Notes: a model not told the origin generated them from the letters alone. A DNA stretch of 64,000 bases from Moorella thermoacetica (GCF_001267405.1 NZ_CP012369.1:1142001-1206000), one strand, 5' to 3'; counted from the stretch's first letter, positions 1 through 8,439 are shown. Numbers and translations are program-made.

Positions 1-1
1 G

Positions 2-226
2 AAGTACCAGCCGGACATCGTGGGCATGTCCGCCCTGTTAACCACCACCATGATGAATATGAAATCAACCATCGATGCCCTGATCGCCGCCGGGCTGAGG
101 GATCGGGTAAAAGTAATCGTCGGCGGGGCGCCCCTCAGCCAGGATTTTGCAGATGAGATCGGAGCCGACGGGTATGCTCCGGACGCCGCTTCGGCCACCG
201 AGCTCTGCAGGCAGCTGCTTGAGTAA
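2..226 (+). CDS. mtaC: Corrinoid protein, C-terminal part (MtaC-like)
   Basis: Partial gene entering from the left edge; about 74 residues remain. They match the C-terminal half of a Rossmann-like cobalamin-binding domain: a PDIVGMSALLTTTM strand-turn, then VKVIVGGAPLS and a closing IGADGYAPDA stretch, as in methanol and methylamine corrinoid proteins. The His ligand to cobalt (DxHxxG) would lie upstream, outside the window. Such proteins carry the methyl group on Co(III) between the substrate methyltransferase (MtaB) and the MtaA-type enzyme. The mtaB gene follows 109 bases downstream, so this is most likely mtaC of one methanol operon. The symbol rests on that linkage; a methoxyaryl corrinoid protein would look similar in this region. 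Confidence 0.8.
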   Translation, partial: KYQPDIVGMSALLTTTMMNMKSTIDALIAAGLRDRVKVIVGGAPLSQDFADEIGADGYAPDAASATELCRQLLE

Positions 227-261
227 GACGGCCGGCCGGGTAGACCTGTCGAAGTAGGAAA

Positions 262-279
262 CCCGGGCGGCAGCCCGGG
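262..279 (+). other. GC-rich hairpin between mtaC and mtaB
   Basis: Perfect 7-bp inverted repeat CCCGGGC/GCCCGGG with a 4-base loop in the mtaC-mtaB spacer. There is no U-tract after it, so it looks more like an mRNA stability or processing hairpin than a terminator. Confidence 0.5.
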
Positions 280-335
280 CTATAGCCGGATGACCCTCAC
301 GGAACCATGGATTAATAATTATGGAGGGAGCCATA

Positions 336-1766
336 ATGGATTACAAGCCTGTTAAAACCTTTAGTGAACTGGAGGTCAAATCCCTGGATGATTTCGTCTA
401 CGGGATTGCGCCCCATCCCGTAAAAGCAAAGAACGGCATGGTGATCGGCGCAGGGACGGTTTACCCCGAGATCAACATGACCCTCCCGCCGATGAATATT
501 GAGGAAAGCACCATGCCCGAAGTCAGAAGGCAGTATGCGGAGATGATTGAGGGGATTTTAAAGAGGGCGAGGGACCTGTACGCCCCCGGCATCATCGTGG
601 AACTGGAACTGCTCCCGGAGACTACCATGAAGCCCGAGTGGGGGATCGAGATTAACAAGATCCTGCGGGACAAGATGCACGAGTACGAGGATAAGTACGG
701 GCTAAAAAGCCTCCTCAGGTGTACCCCCAACGACACCAGGGAGATTCTCAGGCCGCCGCTGATGAAACGGGGCGAACTCCTGGAAAACATGTTCATCACC
801 TTTGAGAAATGCGCCGAGGACGGGGCTGATATCCTTTCCATCGAGTCCACGGGCGGTAAGGAGGTCCACGATGAAGCGCTTGTCACCTGCAACATCAGGA
901 AGGCCATCTTTGCCCTGGGTGTCCTGGGGGTCAGGGACATGCGGTTCCTCTGGTCCAATATAGTCAGGATCGCCGAACGGACCGGCGCTATAGCCGGTGG
1001 AGATACGGCATGCGGGTTTGCTAACACCGCCCTCGCCCTGGCGGAACAGGGAATGATCCCCAGGGTGTTTGCGGCAGTGGACAGGGTGGCCACCATCCCC
1101 AGGAGCCTGGTGGCATTCGAAATGGGTGCCATAGGGCCTGATAAGGACTGCGGCTATGAGGGGCCATACATGAAAGCCATCGCCGGGGTACCCATTTCCA
1201 TGGAAGGCAAAACGGCGGCATGTGCCCATTTAAGTGCCATCGGCAACATCGCCGCCTGTGTGTGCGACATGTGGAGCAACGAATCCGTCCAGAACGTCAA
1301 GCTGCTGAGCGCTCCGGCACCCGTGGTATCCACGGAACAGCTCATCTACGACTGCCGGCTGATGAACGAAGCGGCGGCGGACGGGCGCAGCTTCGCCCTG
1401 AAGATGCGGGACTGGCTGACAGCCTCCGATTCCAGGCTGGATCCCCAGGCCTACGTCCTGAGGCCGGACATAGTGCTGGAGATCAGCCAGGAATTGGTTA
1501 AGGAAAAGGACGCTTTCATTGCGACCAAAAAGGCGGCCGCCCTGGCGGCGGAGGTCATTAAGCGGGGCCTGGCCCGGGGCGAAGTTCAGGTGTCCTCCAG
1601 AGAGAAGAAGTGGTTGGACATCATCAGCTCCCAGATTGAAACAATACCCGACGATTGGGAAGAGTTCTGGTACGAAATACAAAAAGAACTGGACCTCGAA
1701 AAATTTAGGCCGGAGGAATATGATTTAGAGGTAATCATGGCCAGAGGAGCTTCCGCAGGGAATTAG
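336..1766 (+). CDS. mtaB: Methanol:corrinoid methyltransferase MtaB
   Basis: 476 aa. Catalyses transfer of the methyl group of methanol to the Co(I) corrinoid of MtaC, the entry step of methanol use in acetogens and methanogens; cytoplasmic, zinc-dependent. The three zinc ligands known from Methanosarcina MtaB are recognisable: Glu at about 170 (IESTGGKEVHDE), Cys at about 226 (GGDTACGFANTA) and Cys at about 272 (PDKDCGYEG). Start chosen at ATG 336: the in-frame ATG at 321 lies on the ribosome site itself (ATGGAGGGAGCCATA), which is spaced correctly for 336. It follows the corrinoid protein gene, as expected for an mtaCB transcription unit. The mtaA gene is not in the window. Confidence 0.92.
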   Translation: MDYKPVKTFSELEVKSLDDFVYGIAPHPVKAKNGMVIGAGTVYPEINMTLPPMNIEESTMPEVRRQYAEMIEGILKRARDLYAPGIIVELELLPETTMKPEWGIEINKILRDKMHEYEDKYGLKSLLRCTPNDTREILRPPLMKRGELLENMFITFEKCAEDGADILSIESTGGKEVHDEALVTCNIRKAIFALGVLGVRDMRFLWSNIVRIAERTGAIAGGDTACGFANTALALAEQGMIPRVFAAVDRVATIPRSLVAFEMGAIGPDKDCGYEGPYMKAIAGVPISMEGKTAACAHLSAIGNIAACVCDMWSNESVQNVKLLSAPAPVVSTEQLIYDCRLMNEAAADGRSFALKMRDWLTASDSRLDPQAYVLRPDIVLEISQELVKEKDAFIATKKAAALAAEVIKRGLARGEVQVSSREKKWLDIISSQIETIPDDWEEFWYEIQKELDLEKFRPEEYDLEVIMARGASAGN

Positions 1767-1833
1767 TTATTGGAGAGAGGCCCTCCTGTACTTGCCTGCC
1801 AGCAAGGCGGACCGCTGTATAACAGGATTACAC

Positions 1834-1866
1834 CTGGCCCCCTTCTTTCCTCCCCGAGGGGGCCAG
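1834..1866 (+). terminator. Hairpin after mtaB
   Basis: Nine-bp inverted repeat CTGGCCCCC/GGGGGCCAG with a 15-base loop, 68 bases after the mtaB stop. It lacks a clear U-tract, so it is a weak or factor-assisted terminator candidate. Confidence 0.4.
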
Positions 1867-1903
1867 CCATTCCTCCCTACACAACTTTATAATTTTTATT
1901 TCT

Positions 1904-1929
1904 AAAAAGAAGCTCCCCATGGGGGAGCT
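1904..1929 (-). terminator. Intrinsic terminator of the small zinc-ribbon gene
   Basis: On the minus strand AGCTCCCC pairs with GGGGAGCT across a short loop, followed by TCTTTTT. It overlaps the stop codon of the gene at 1928-2047. Confidence 0.65.
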
Positions 1930-2047
1930 AGGAGTTGCTCGCATCTTTTTTTGTAAAGGAATCCTTGGCGCTACACTCGGGGCATTTCCGGGGCTTGCAA
2001 CGGGCCTCTTTTTCGTAACCGCATTGGGTGCATTGCCAGACTGCCAT
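1928..2047 (-). CDS. Small rubredoxin-like / zinc-ribbon protein
   Basis: 39 aa. Contains two metal-binding knuckles, CTQCGY near the N-terminus and CKPRKCPEC further on. This resembles the short rubredoxin-like proteins of Clostridia (MxxWxCxxCGY followed by CPxC) and predicts one tetrahedral Fe or Zn site. The start at 2047 was chosen because the protein then begins MAVWQCTQCGY, as in the family, and an AGGCAGG ribosome site lies upstream; a longer frame to 2116 adds residues without similarity. Role unknown; possibly electron transfer or a structural zinc protein. It stands alone, and a terminator overlaps its end. Confidence 0.7.
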   Translation of the reverse strand: MAVWQCTQCGYEKEARCKPRKCPECSAKDSFTKKDASNS

Positions 2048-2195
2048 TATTTTTTTACCTGCCTTTCTGATAATCATTACTGTTATTATATTAATCCACC
2101 CAGCTTCAGATGTCAAGATTTTATTTATCTTGACGGGTGAACCAAGGTATGGAAAAATATATTTATCTATGTATGGCCATAAGGGAGGTCTTTTA

Positions 2196-3791
2196 TTGTT
2201 GCAAAATGATGCTTACCCGGCGCCGAATCCCCGGCGCTGGCTCATACTATTTGCTGTTATGGCCGCCGGGATTATGGGGCCCATTGACGGCAGTGTTGTC
2301 AACGTTGCCCTACCCACTATAGGACGAGTTTTTAATGTTGACTTAAATACCGTAGGCTGGGTATCCATGGCCTATCTTCTGGTCCTGGGAAGTTTAATCT
2401 TGACCTATGGTCGACTGGGAGATATGTACGGCTTTCGCCGGGTGCTTTTAACGGGTATTGTCATATTTACAATAGCATCCGGCATTTGCGCCCTGGCACC
2501 CAATATCTGGGTTCTCATAGTTTTCCGGGCTGTCCAAGCTATCGGGGCGGGCATGTTTATGGCCATGGGCCCGGCCATAATTACCTCAGTATTTCCGCCC
2601 TACGAGCGCGGTCGTGCCCTTGGAACCAACGGGATGATTATTGCCGTAGGTCTGGCTTTGGGACCGACCCTGGGCGGTTTTCTGGTTACGGTGGCCGGTT
2701 GGGAGGCTATTTTCACCATTAACATTCCCATCGGGATCATCAGTTATATTATGTGCCGGCAGGTAGTACCGGAATCCAGGGATTTAAAACCGCAACAATT
2801 TGATCTCATTGGCGCGGCTATGGGCTTTATTTCCTTGAGTGCTTTCCTCCTGGCCGGGAGTTATGGCGAAGAGTGGGGTTGGACCTCGCCGGCTACCCTG
2901 GTGTTAAGCGTGGTATTTCTTGTTGGCGGGTGGCTTTTTTTACGCTGGGAAAAACGCGTGCAGGAGCCAATGCTTGATTTAACCCTTTTTCACAATAAAG
3001 TCTTCAGCGCCGCCAATTTTGCCGCCTTGATGAATTTTATGTCCCAGTATGCCCTAATTTTTTTGCTCCCCTTCTATTTACAGCAGATATTAAACTATAC
3101 CGCCGGGCATACCGGTTTGATTCTTACGGCTTCCCCATTGGTGGTTTTAATGTTGGCGCCCGTGAGCGGTGCCTTATCAGATCGCCTGGGGACCCGTTGG
3201 CTGGCTTTTACCGGCCAGGCCATCGTCAGTCTGGCCCTTTTCCTGATGGTGGGTCTGAAGGTTACGTCCCGGGCCTTTGATATCATCTGGCGTCTTTGCC
3301 TCTTCGGACTTGGTACCGGTATTTTTCAATCTCCCAATAATAGCGCTGTTATGGGTAGTGTCCCTCGCCATCGTCTGGGTATAGGTTCCGGTGTCCTGGC
3401 CACAGTCCGCAACGTGGGGATGGTCTTGGGTATCGCCGTGAGCAGCGGGGTGTTTACGTGGCAGCGTTCAGCTAAGCTGGTAGCTTGGGGGCCCGGAAGT
3501 GCAACTGCGGCCTTTATGGCTGGCATGAAGTCCGCCTTCCTTGTTGGAGCCATACTTGCGGCTGCCGGCGCCATAGCTTCCCTGGTCAGGAGCGATAATT
3601 TCCCCCCGGCGAGCATTAAAGTATTGCGTGCCGGAGCCGGGCGTGATAAAATAGGTGTGTTAGCAGCGGGATGTAGCTCAGTTTGGCGAGAGCACCTGCT
3701 TTGGGAGCAGGGGGTCGCAGGTTCAAATCCTGTCATCCCGACCACTGTAGTATGCCAACGTAGCTCAGCTGGTAGAGCAGCTGACTTGTAA
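2196..3791 (+). CDS. MFS drug-efflux transporter (DHA2/EmrB type)
   Basis: Major facilitator family protein with about 14 predicted membrane segments, of the DHA2 EmrB/QacA drug:H+ antiporter type. The motif LTYGRLGDMYGFRR (loop 2-3) and the motif-C-like GLALGPTLGGFL are visible. TTG 2196 (or 2199) is the chosen start because AGGGAGGT lies just upstream; the upstream in-frame ATG codons have no ribosome site. The end is odd. The last membrane helix finishes near AGAIASLV, but no stop follows for about 60 codons: the frame runs through all of tRNA-Pro and stops in the anticodon arm of tRNA-Thr, adding about 40 residues that are translated tRNA. The normal stop seems lost, or a frameshift hides it. 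Confidence 0.85.
   Translation: MLQNDAYPAPNPRRWLILFAVMAAGIMGPIDGSVVNVALPTIGRVFNVDLNTVGWVSMAYLLVLGSLILTYGRLGDMYGFRRVLLTGIVIFTIASGICALAPNIWVLIVFRAVQAIGAGMFMAMGPAIITSVFPPYERGRALGTNGMIIAVGLALGPTLGGFLVTVAGWEAIFTINIPIGIISYIMCRQVVPESRDLKPQQFDLIGAAMGFISLSAFLLAGSYGEEWGWTSPATLVLSVVFLVGGWLFLRWEKRVQEPMLDLTLFHNKVFSAANFAALMNFMSQYALIFLLPFYLQQILNYTAGHTGLILTASPLVVLMLAPVSGALSDRLGTRWLAFTGQAIVSLALFLMVGLKVTSRAFDIIWRLCLFGLGTGIFQSPNNSAVMGSVPRHRLGIGSGVLATVRNVGMVLGIAVSSGVFTWQRSAKLVAWGPGSATAAFMAGMKSAFLVGAILAAAGAIASLVRSDNFPPASIKVLRAGAGRDKIGVLAAGCSSVWREHLLWEQGVAGSNPVIPTTVVCQRSSAGRAADL
3667..3744 (+). tRNA. tRNA-Pro (anticodon TGG)
   Basis: Complete cloverleaf. The acceptor stem is CGGGATG/CATCCCG, the anticodon loop TTTGGGA between CCTGC and GCAGG gives anticodon TGG (3702-3704), the T-arm contains GGTTCAAATCC, and the CCA end is encoded. 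It lies inside the open frame of the upstream MFS gene. Confidence 0.97.
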
Positions 3792-3829
3792 TCAGCAGGT
3801 CAGGGGTTCGAATCCCCTCGTTGGCTCCA
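3754..3829 (+). tRNA. tRNA-Thr (anticodon TGT)
   Basis: Complete cloverleaf. The acceptor is GCCAACG/CGTTGGC, the anticodon loop CTTGTAA between GCTGA and TCAGC gives TGT (3787-3789), the T-arm is GGTTCGAATCC, and CCA is encoded. It starts nine bases after tRNA-Pro and is probably co-transcribed with it. Confidence 0.97.
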
Positions 3830-3840
3830 GAAATATCCAA

Positions 3841-3861
3841 GGCCTCCGGGATACGGAGGCC
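3841..3861 (+). terminator. Hairpin after the tRNA pair
   Basis: GGCCTCCG/CGGAGGCC inverted repeat with a 5-base loop, eleven bases after tRNA-Thr. No good U-tract follows; it may end or help process the tRNA transcript. Confidence 0.45.
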
Positions 3862-4295
3862 TCCATAATAAACGGCAACTGACGATAGTTTGACGACAAC
3901 GCCAGGGAGATGTAGCCCTGAGGCGCTAAATATCCTTTTAAAGCTAGCCTTCCCTGAAATTAAGATGAGGGAAGGCTATTTTGCGACGGCATCCTACACA
4001 TCCAACTTGTTGACGAATACCAGACCACTGTCCTGATAGGCCGATTCTGCCAGCAGTCTTTCCTGGGCCGGGTTTTCCAGCGTGTTAATTCCCGGGCAAT
4101 TTTCAATAGTGACTCCTCCCCACCTGTCGTGTTTCCTCGGCATTTTAGAGGCCTGTAGGGAATCATTCCATTAAAGAGCTTGAAGGTTTGCGCCGATGTA
4201 ATTCGCGAACGATGGCCCCCCTGCCTCCCATGACGACTTTCGACGCGTATACTACCTGGTCACGGAGTATCTCACCAGTGCTAGTTACGACGGGC
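3862..4295. other. Gene-free stretch with a possible gene relic
   Basis: No complete gene is seen here. On the minus strand, about 4100 down to 3993, one frame reads like the tail of a real protein, with the pieces LENPAQERLLAESAYQ and DSGLVFVNKLDV before a TAG stop. It is open for only about 40 codons and has no start. The AYQDSGLVF piece resembles a segment of phage tyrosine recombinases, while VFVNKLD resembles a GTPase motif; neither can be settled by eye. Another open frame (4163-4393, minus) has no recognisable content. The position beside tRNA genes would fit debris of an integrated element, but this is inference. Confidence 0.35.
3945..3983 (+). terminator. Strong intrinsic terminator
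   Basis: Perfect 11-bp stem TAGCCTTCCCT/AGGGAAGGCTA with a 12-base loop, followed by TTTTG on the plus strand. It probably ends transcription from the tRNA side, and the minus-strand relic ends close by. Confidence 0.7.
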
Positions 4296-4826
4296 TTAAA
4301 GTTGCATGGGATTATTCCACCGGTCCAGGTGGACCCTGGAGGGGTCGAACCGGTTAGCCGGGGGTTTGTTTTCAGCCGGGTGCCCAACGGCAATCAGGGA
4401 AAGAGGTATTATATGCTCGGGAAGGCCCAGGAGTTTTTGTAAACCGGCAACCCTTTCTTCGCGGGGGTAAACTCCCAGCCACACGGTGCCCAGCCCCTTG
4501 GCCTGGGCGGCAAGGAGGATATTCTCGGTAGCCGCGGCGCAGTCCTGCACCCAGTAACCCTTATGTTTTTGCCGTTGCAGATCGCCGCAAACCAGGATAG
4601 CTGCCGGAGCTTCCTTCAGCATTTGGGAATAAGGATGTACTTTCGGGATCTCATCCAATATCCGCCGGTCAGTTATGACTACGAAGTGCCAGGGCTGCTC
4701 ATTGCCGGCTGAGGGGGCGCTCATGGCTGCTTCCAGGAGCTCTTTGATATCCCCGGTGGCGACAGGTTCGCCAGTATACCTGCGGATACTCCGGCGGGCA
4801 AGGATGGACTTCAGGATGGTATCCAT
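4296..4826 (-). CDS. Nitroreductase-family FMN oxidoreductase
   Basis: 176 aa, usual length for a single-domain nitroreductase. Family signs are the N-terminal RRSIRRY phosphate-binding motif, the APSAGNEQPW loop at about 40-50, and GTVWLGVYPRE near 115, which contacts FMN. These enzymes are homodimers that use NAD(P)H to reduce nitro groups, quinones or flavins; the physiological substrate cannot be told. ATG 4826 follows AAGGAAGGAG. It is transcribed alone, with the methyltransferase gene ending 88 bases upstream on the same strand. Confidence 0.88.
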   Translation of the reverse strand: MDTILKSILARRSIRRYTGEPVATGDIKELLEAAMSAPSAGNEQPWHFVVITDRRILDEIPKVHPYSQMLKEAPAAILVCGDLQRQKHKGYWVQDCAAATENILLAAQAKGLGTVWLGVYPREERVAGLQKLLGLPEHIIPLSLIAVGHPAENKPPANRFDPSRVHLDRWNNPMQL

Positions 4827-4914
4827 TTTACTTTAGCTCCTTCCTTTGTTCATGAAATTCACAGCAGACTTTTTATCCGCATGTTCACCTTCTCATGTAT
4901 GAGCCCTGGCAGTG

Positions 4915-6426
4915 TCAGGGCTTACCCGTTTCTATGACAGTTAGAATCTCATTTCCCAGAATATCAACTACCTGGACGGCAATGGTCCTTTCTTTTTTTG
5001 CTGCCAGGATGGCCCGGGCCTGGACCGGTACTGGCGGTTCGTTTTTGCTGTAACCCCGCCACGCCTGCCAACTGCTCTTAAAAATACGCCCGTCGTAATC
5101 CCAGTCCACGGCCCAATAATCGATAATAAGGGCGAAATTCTCCCGACTGGCTCTTGTGGCCGTCTTCAGGTCGCTCCTACCTTTACGGGATAACCGGTTG
5201 GCCGGAATTGCCGGCAGGTGATACCCTTTCAGGTCGATGGTCACCTCTTCCAGGCCGTTATCCACCGGGGTTCTAGTCGCCTTCGCCAGCAAACGGGGCA
5301 GTCTCTGGGCAACGGTTCCCGAGTCGTTTTGATAGAGAACGACAGGCGCTAAACCGGCGGCTGGCTGGTTTGCCGGCTGCACTACCTCAATAAAGAAGGG
5401 GCCGGCTCCTGCCGCTACCAGACGCTTGCGGGCTACCTGAAGACCGGTCCACCCTATTTCACAACCCAGCCATTTCCGGTCCAGGGCTTCGGCGGCCACC
5501 AGAGTGGTACCGGAACCGCAAAAAAAGTCAGCCACCAGGTCTCCGGGGTTGGAAGAAGCCTTGATAATCCGCCGGAGGAGGCTAAGGTTTTTTTGGGTGG
5601 CAAAGCCAGTCTTCTCCCGGGAAAAGCTTTTGATCTGGATGGAATCCAGGCTTTCTTCCCCTTTTAATTCAAATTCGAATGGATTGGCATTCCAGACGTC
5701 ATCCAGAGGATAACCCTTCCCCTTTGTTTCCCGGCTGCCGCGTCGCCGGTAGCCGGGCGGGTAGGGAAGGTACTCTTTATTAAAGGTGAACCTGGCCGGG
5801 TCCCTGACATAGAAAAGCAGGGTATCGTGATTACGAACCCAGTTGCGGGCAGCGCTTTTATAACCGGAGATCCAGCCAATACGCCAGATAATCTCCCGCT
5901 GGAAACATTCCGGACCGAAGATTTCATCCATTATTACCTTAATATAGTGGCTGATACTGGCATCCAGATGAACGTAAATGCTACCATTCGACGCCAGTAG
6001 CCTTTTCATCAGCTGGAGCCGGGGGTACAGCATATCCAGATAGGCATCAATTCCCCCCCTCCAGGTGTCCCGGTAGGCCGCCCGTTCTATGACCCGGCGT
6101 TCCTGGCCGGCGGCCGTCCCGGCGAGGGGAACCCGGTGGCTGTAATTGTCCTGGCTGAAAAAAGGTGGATCGATATAAATAAGATGGATTTTACCTTCAT
6201 ATCCCCTGTCCAGGAGCCCCTGCATGGCTTGGAGGTTGTCGCCCTGGATTAGGAGGTTGCCTTCTGACTCTGATAATAAGGATTGCTGCCGGTCCAGGCC
6301 ATTTCCTGCCGTTGGTATAACCAGTTCTTTTGGTTGTAAGGCATATTTACCCTGATGGATTTCTCCTGCCGTTTTTGTATCCCAAACCAGGCAGGCCGAA
6401 CCGCGGGTTGTCAGACGTTTAGCCAA
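4915..6426 (-). CDS. Orphan adenine-specific DNA methyltransferase (type III Mod-like)
   Basis: 503 aa. Beta-class amino-methyltransferase: the catalytic DPPF motif (about 86-89, within IYIDPPFF) comes before the SAM-binding FxGxG motif (DFFCGSGTT, about 300-308). The segment between them is the expected target-recognition region. About 190 extra residues follow the SAM motif and contain the aromatic stretch DYWAVDWDYDGRIF. This motif order is typical of type III Mod and of solitary N6-adenine methyltransferases. The TTG start follows AGGAGG. No restriction (res) gene is adjacent, so it may be an orphan epigenetic methylase or the remainder of a split restriction system. Confidence 0.85.
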   Translation of the reverse strand: MAKRLTTRGSACLVWDTKTAGEIHQGKYALQPKELVIPTAGNGLDRQQSLLSESEGNLLIQGDNLQAMQGLLDRGYEGKIHLIYIDPPFFSQDNYSHRVPLAGTAAGQERRVIERAAYRDTWRGGIDAYLDMLYPRLQLMKRLLASNGSIYVHLDASISHYIKVIMDEIFGPECFQREIIWRIGWISGYKSAARNWVRNHDTLLFYVRDPARFTFNKEYLPYPPGYRRRGSRETKGKGYPLDDVWNANPFEFELKGEESLDSIQIKSFSREKTGFATQKNLSLLRRIIKASSNPGDLVADFFCGSGTTLVAAEALDRKWLGCEIGWTGLQVARKRLVAAGAGPFFIEVVQPANQPAAGLAPVVLYQNDSGTVAQRLPRLLAKATRTPVDNGLEEVTIDLKGYHLPAIPANRLSRKGRSDLKTATRASRENFALIIDYWAVDWDYDGRIFKSSWQAWRGYSKNEPPVPVQARAILAAKKERTIAVQVVDILGNEILTVIETGKP

Positions 6427-6502
6427 GGGTTACCTGCCTCCTGATTATTAGTTCCTGGGAATGCAAACAGGGAAGGCAAGGTAGAATTCCCCTGGCAGCC
6501 AT

Positions 6503-6955
6503 TCAGGAGGCCAGGATCTCTTTGACCAGCTCGTTGGCTTTTCGGCCATCAGCACGGCCGCGGATTTTAGGCATCAGGGCTGCCATAACCTTCCCCATTT
6601 CCCTCTTCGAGGTGGCCCCTGTCTCTTGGATGGTTTGCTGAATTATTTCCTTGAGTTCAGCTTCCGTGAGCTGCCGGGGTAAATAATCCTCCAGGACCTT
6701 TAGTTCAGTCCGGGTTTGTTCGACCAGATCCTCCCGGCCGCCCCTGGAGAACTGTTCCAGAGAATCCTGCCGCATCTTTATTTCCTTTTGTATAACACCG
6801 GCAATCTCCTCTTCGCTGAGGGGGTGTTGCTTATCGATCTCGACATTTTTAATACTGGCCAGCACCATCCTGATAGTCTGGAGCCTGATTTTGTCATGGG
6901 CCTTGAGGGCCTCTTTCATATCACGGGTTAACTTTTCCTTCATGTTCTCTGCCAT
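6503..6955 (-). CDS. GatB/YqeY domain protein
   Basis: 150 aa, full length for YqeY. The helical family pattern is clear: an N-terminal DMKEALKAHDKIRLQTIRM helix, the central YLPRQLTEAELKEII, and the C-terminal GKVMAALMPKIRGRADG signature. The domain is shared with the tail of the amidotransferase subunit GatB, where it binds tRNA; the function of stand-alone YqeY is not established, and a role with tRNA is only inferred. It lies 77 bases upstream of the methyltransferase gene on the same strand. Confidence 0.92.
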   Translation of the reverse strand: MAENMKEKLTRDMKEALKAHDKIRLQTIRMVLASIKNVEIDKQHPLSEEEIAGVIQKEIKMRQDSLEQFSRGGREDLVEQTRTELKVLEDYLPRQLTEAELKEIIQQTIQETGATSKREMGKVMAALMPKIRGRADGRKANELVKEILAS

Positions 6956-7131
6956 TTTTCTACCTCCCGGGTACTCATGGGTGTGCCTGCTGCTTCCAGC
7001 ATGGCTTAGCTTTTCCAGGTTACCAGTTAATTATTTTCTACAAAACCCTTTTAAGTCCTGCCCCAGAGCTTAAAATAGCTATGATACTGCACCGGTAACC
7101 CCGTCCTGTATCTTGGCATACCTTCTACCCC

Positions 7132-8031
7132 TCACTTGCCGGCCAGATAAGTGCCAAGCAGGACAATAATGCCCCCGGTTATGGTAAAGGTTCCGGGTAT
7201 TTCCCGGAGAAAAAGAGCGGCAATAATGGCAGTTATAACCGGCAACAGGTACAGGTAAACCCCGGCGGTAACGGCTGGCACCCTGGTGAGGACGGTATTC
7301 CAGATCAAGTACGCCAGGGCGGAAGCCAGTAAACCCAGGTACAAGACGTTGAGCCAGCAGGAGATATCAACGGCTGCCCAATTTATAGGAGATTCGAGGA
7401 GGGCCAGGGGGAACAAGAAAATGGTACCTGCTATTGTCGAACAGGTCAGGACAGTAACCGGCGTATAACGATTAAGCAGCCGTTTAAGGCTGATGCTATA
7501 GACCGCCCAGGAGAGGCCCGTAAGGAGGACGAGGAGATCGCCATACAATCGGGCCGGGTTTAAAACCAGTCCTTCCGGGGAGCCGTTGGTGGCCACCAGG
7601 ACCGAGCCGCTAAAGGCCATGATAATGCCTGCCACCTGGCGCCGGGATATCCTTTCCCTCAGCAATAACCAGGCCAGCAGGGCGATAAACACCGGCGCCA
7701 TGGCTGCCAGAATGGCAGCATCGGTGGCGCCGGCATACTTTAATCCCTGGTTTTGCAGGAAATTATAGAGGGTGATACCAGTTAAACCTGTCAGGCCTGC
7801 CAGGGGCCAGTCCTGTCGCTTCACAAATGGCTGGCGACGCCAGATAAGATGAAGACCCAGAACAATACTGGCCACCAGGAAGCGTAAAAAAGCCAGGGTG
7901 TTGGGGGGCACCTGGAGGAGGACTATCTTGATATTGATAAAGGTGCTGGCCCAGATGGTAACCGTGAGAAGTAAGCTCAGATGGTCTTTGATTGATGTTG
8001 AGGTTTTGGGAGCGGGTAAGGGTAAAGACAA
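7132..8031 (-). CDS. EamA/DMT-family transporter
   Basis: 299 aa with about ten hydrophobic helices in two repeats, as in EamA (RhaT/YdcZ-like) drug/metabolite transporters. The first repeat has FLRFLVASIVLGLHL, and the second ends with ALFLREIPGTFTITGG, a typical EamA loop. It is probably an exporter or permease for a small metabolite; the substrate is unknown. TTG 8031 is preceded by AGGAGGGG. It is divergent from the acylphosphatase gene and shares a 126-base promoter region with it. Confidence 0.88.
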   Translation of the reverse strand: MSLPLPAPKTSTSIKDHLSLLLTVTIWASTFINIKIVLLQVPPNTLAFLRFLVASIVLGLHLIWRRQPFVKRQDWPLAGLTGLTGITLYNFLQNQGLKYAGATDAAILAAMAPVFIALLAWLLLRERISRRQVAGIIMAFSGSVLVATNGSPEGLVLNPARLYGDLLVLLTGLSWAVYSISLKRLLNRYTPVTVLTCSTIAGTIFLFPLALLESPINWAAVDISCWLNVLYLGLLASALAYLIWNTVLTRVPAVTAGVYLYLLPVITAIIAALFLREIPGTFTITGGIIVLLGTYLAGK

Positions 8032-8157
8032 GTGATGGCCCCTCCTTTTATAGGCAGGATATATTATACTCCTTCCGGTTGCCCGGCGTCACCTGGGTTG
8101 TCCCCTTCACCAGATTATGCTATCTTTTTACTGAGATTTTTCGAGGGAGGTTTCACT

Positions 8158-8439
8158 TTGTCCCTGGTTAGAGCACATTTCCTGGTAAAAGGTTTTGTGC
8201 AGGGAGTTGGGTTTCGTTATTTTGTCCTCCGCCAGGCGGCAGCTTTGCAGCTTAACGGCTGGGTACGCAACCGCTATAATGGTAGCGTTGAGGGGGTTGT
8301 TGAGGGGCCGGAGGCTGAAGTGAAAGAATTCCTTGACCGATGCCGCCGGGGGCCGGCCTGGGCTGAAGTCAAAGAAGTCAAGGTCCAGTATGAGGAACCC
8401 CGGGGTGAAACGACCTTTAGAATAAGGAGTTCGGTATGA
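8158..8439 (+). CDS. acyP: Acylphosphatase
   Basis: 93 aa, typical size. Hydrolyses carboxyl-phosphate bonds such as acetyl phosphate and 1,3-bisphosphoglycerate. The signature GFVQGVGFRYFV supplies the phosphate-binding Arg, and GWVRNRYNGSVEG supplies the catalytic Asn. TTG 8158 is chosen because GGGAGGT sits just upstream; the open frame extends to 8032 but that part is non-homologous leader. Confidence 0.93.
   Translation: MSLVRAHFLVKGFVQGVGFRYFVLRQAAALQLNGWVRNRYNGSVEGVVEGPEAEVKEFLDRCRRGPAWAEVKEVKVQYEEPRGETTFRIRSSV

Noticed and set aside
461-1132. 223-aa open frame opposite mtaB
   Set aside because: Antisense shadow of a clearly identified gene; no ribosome site and no family-like content.
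702-1229. Second antisense frame opposite mtaB
   Set aside because: Same reason; mirror of mtaB codon bias.
2137-2322. Short frame at the start of the MFS gene
   Set aside because: Overlaps the transporter in another phase and has no ribosome site.
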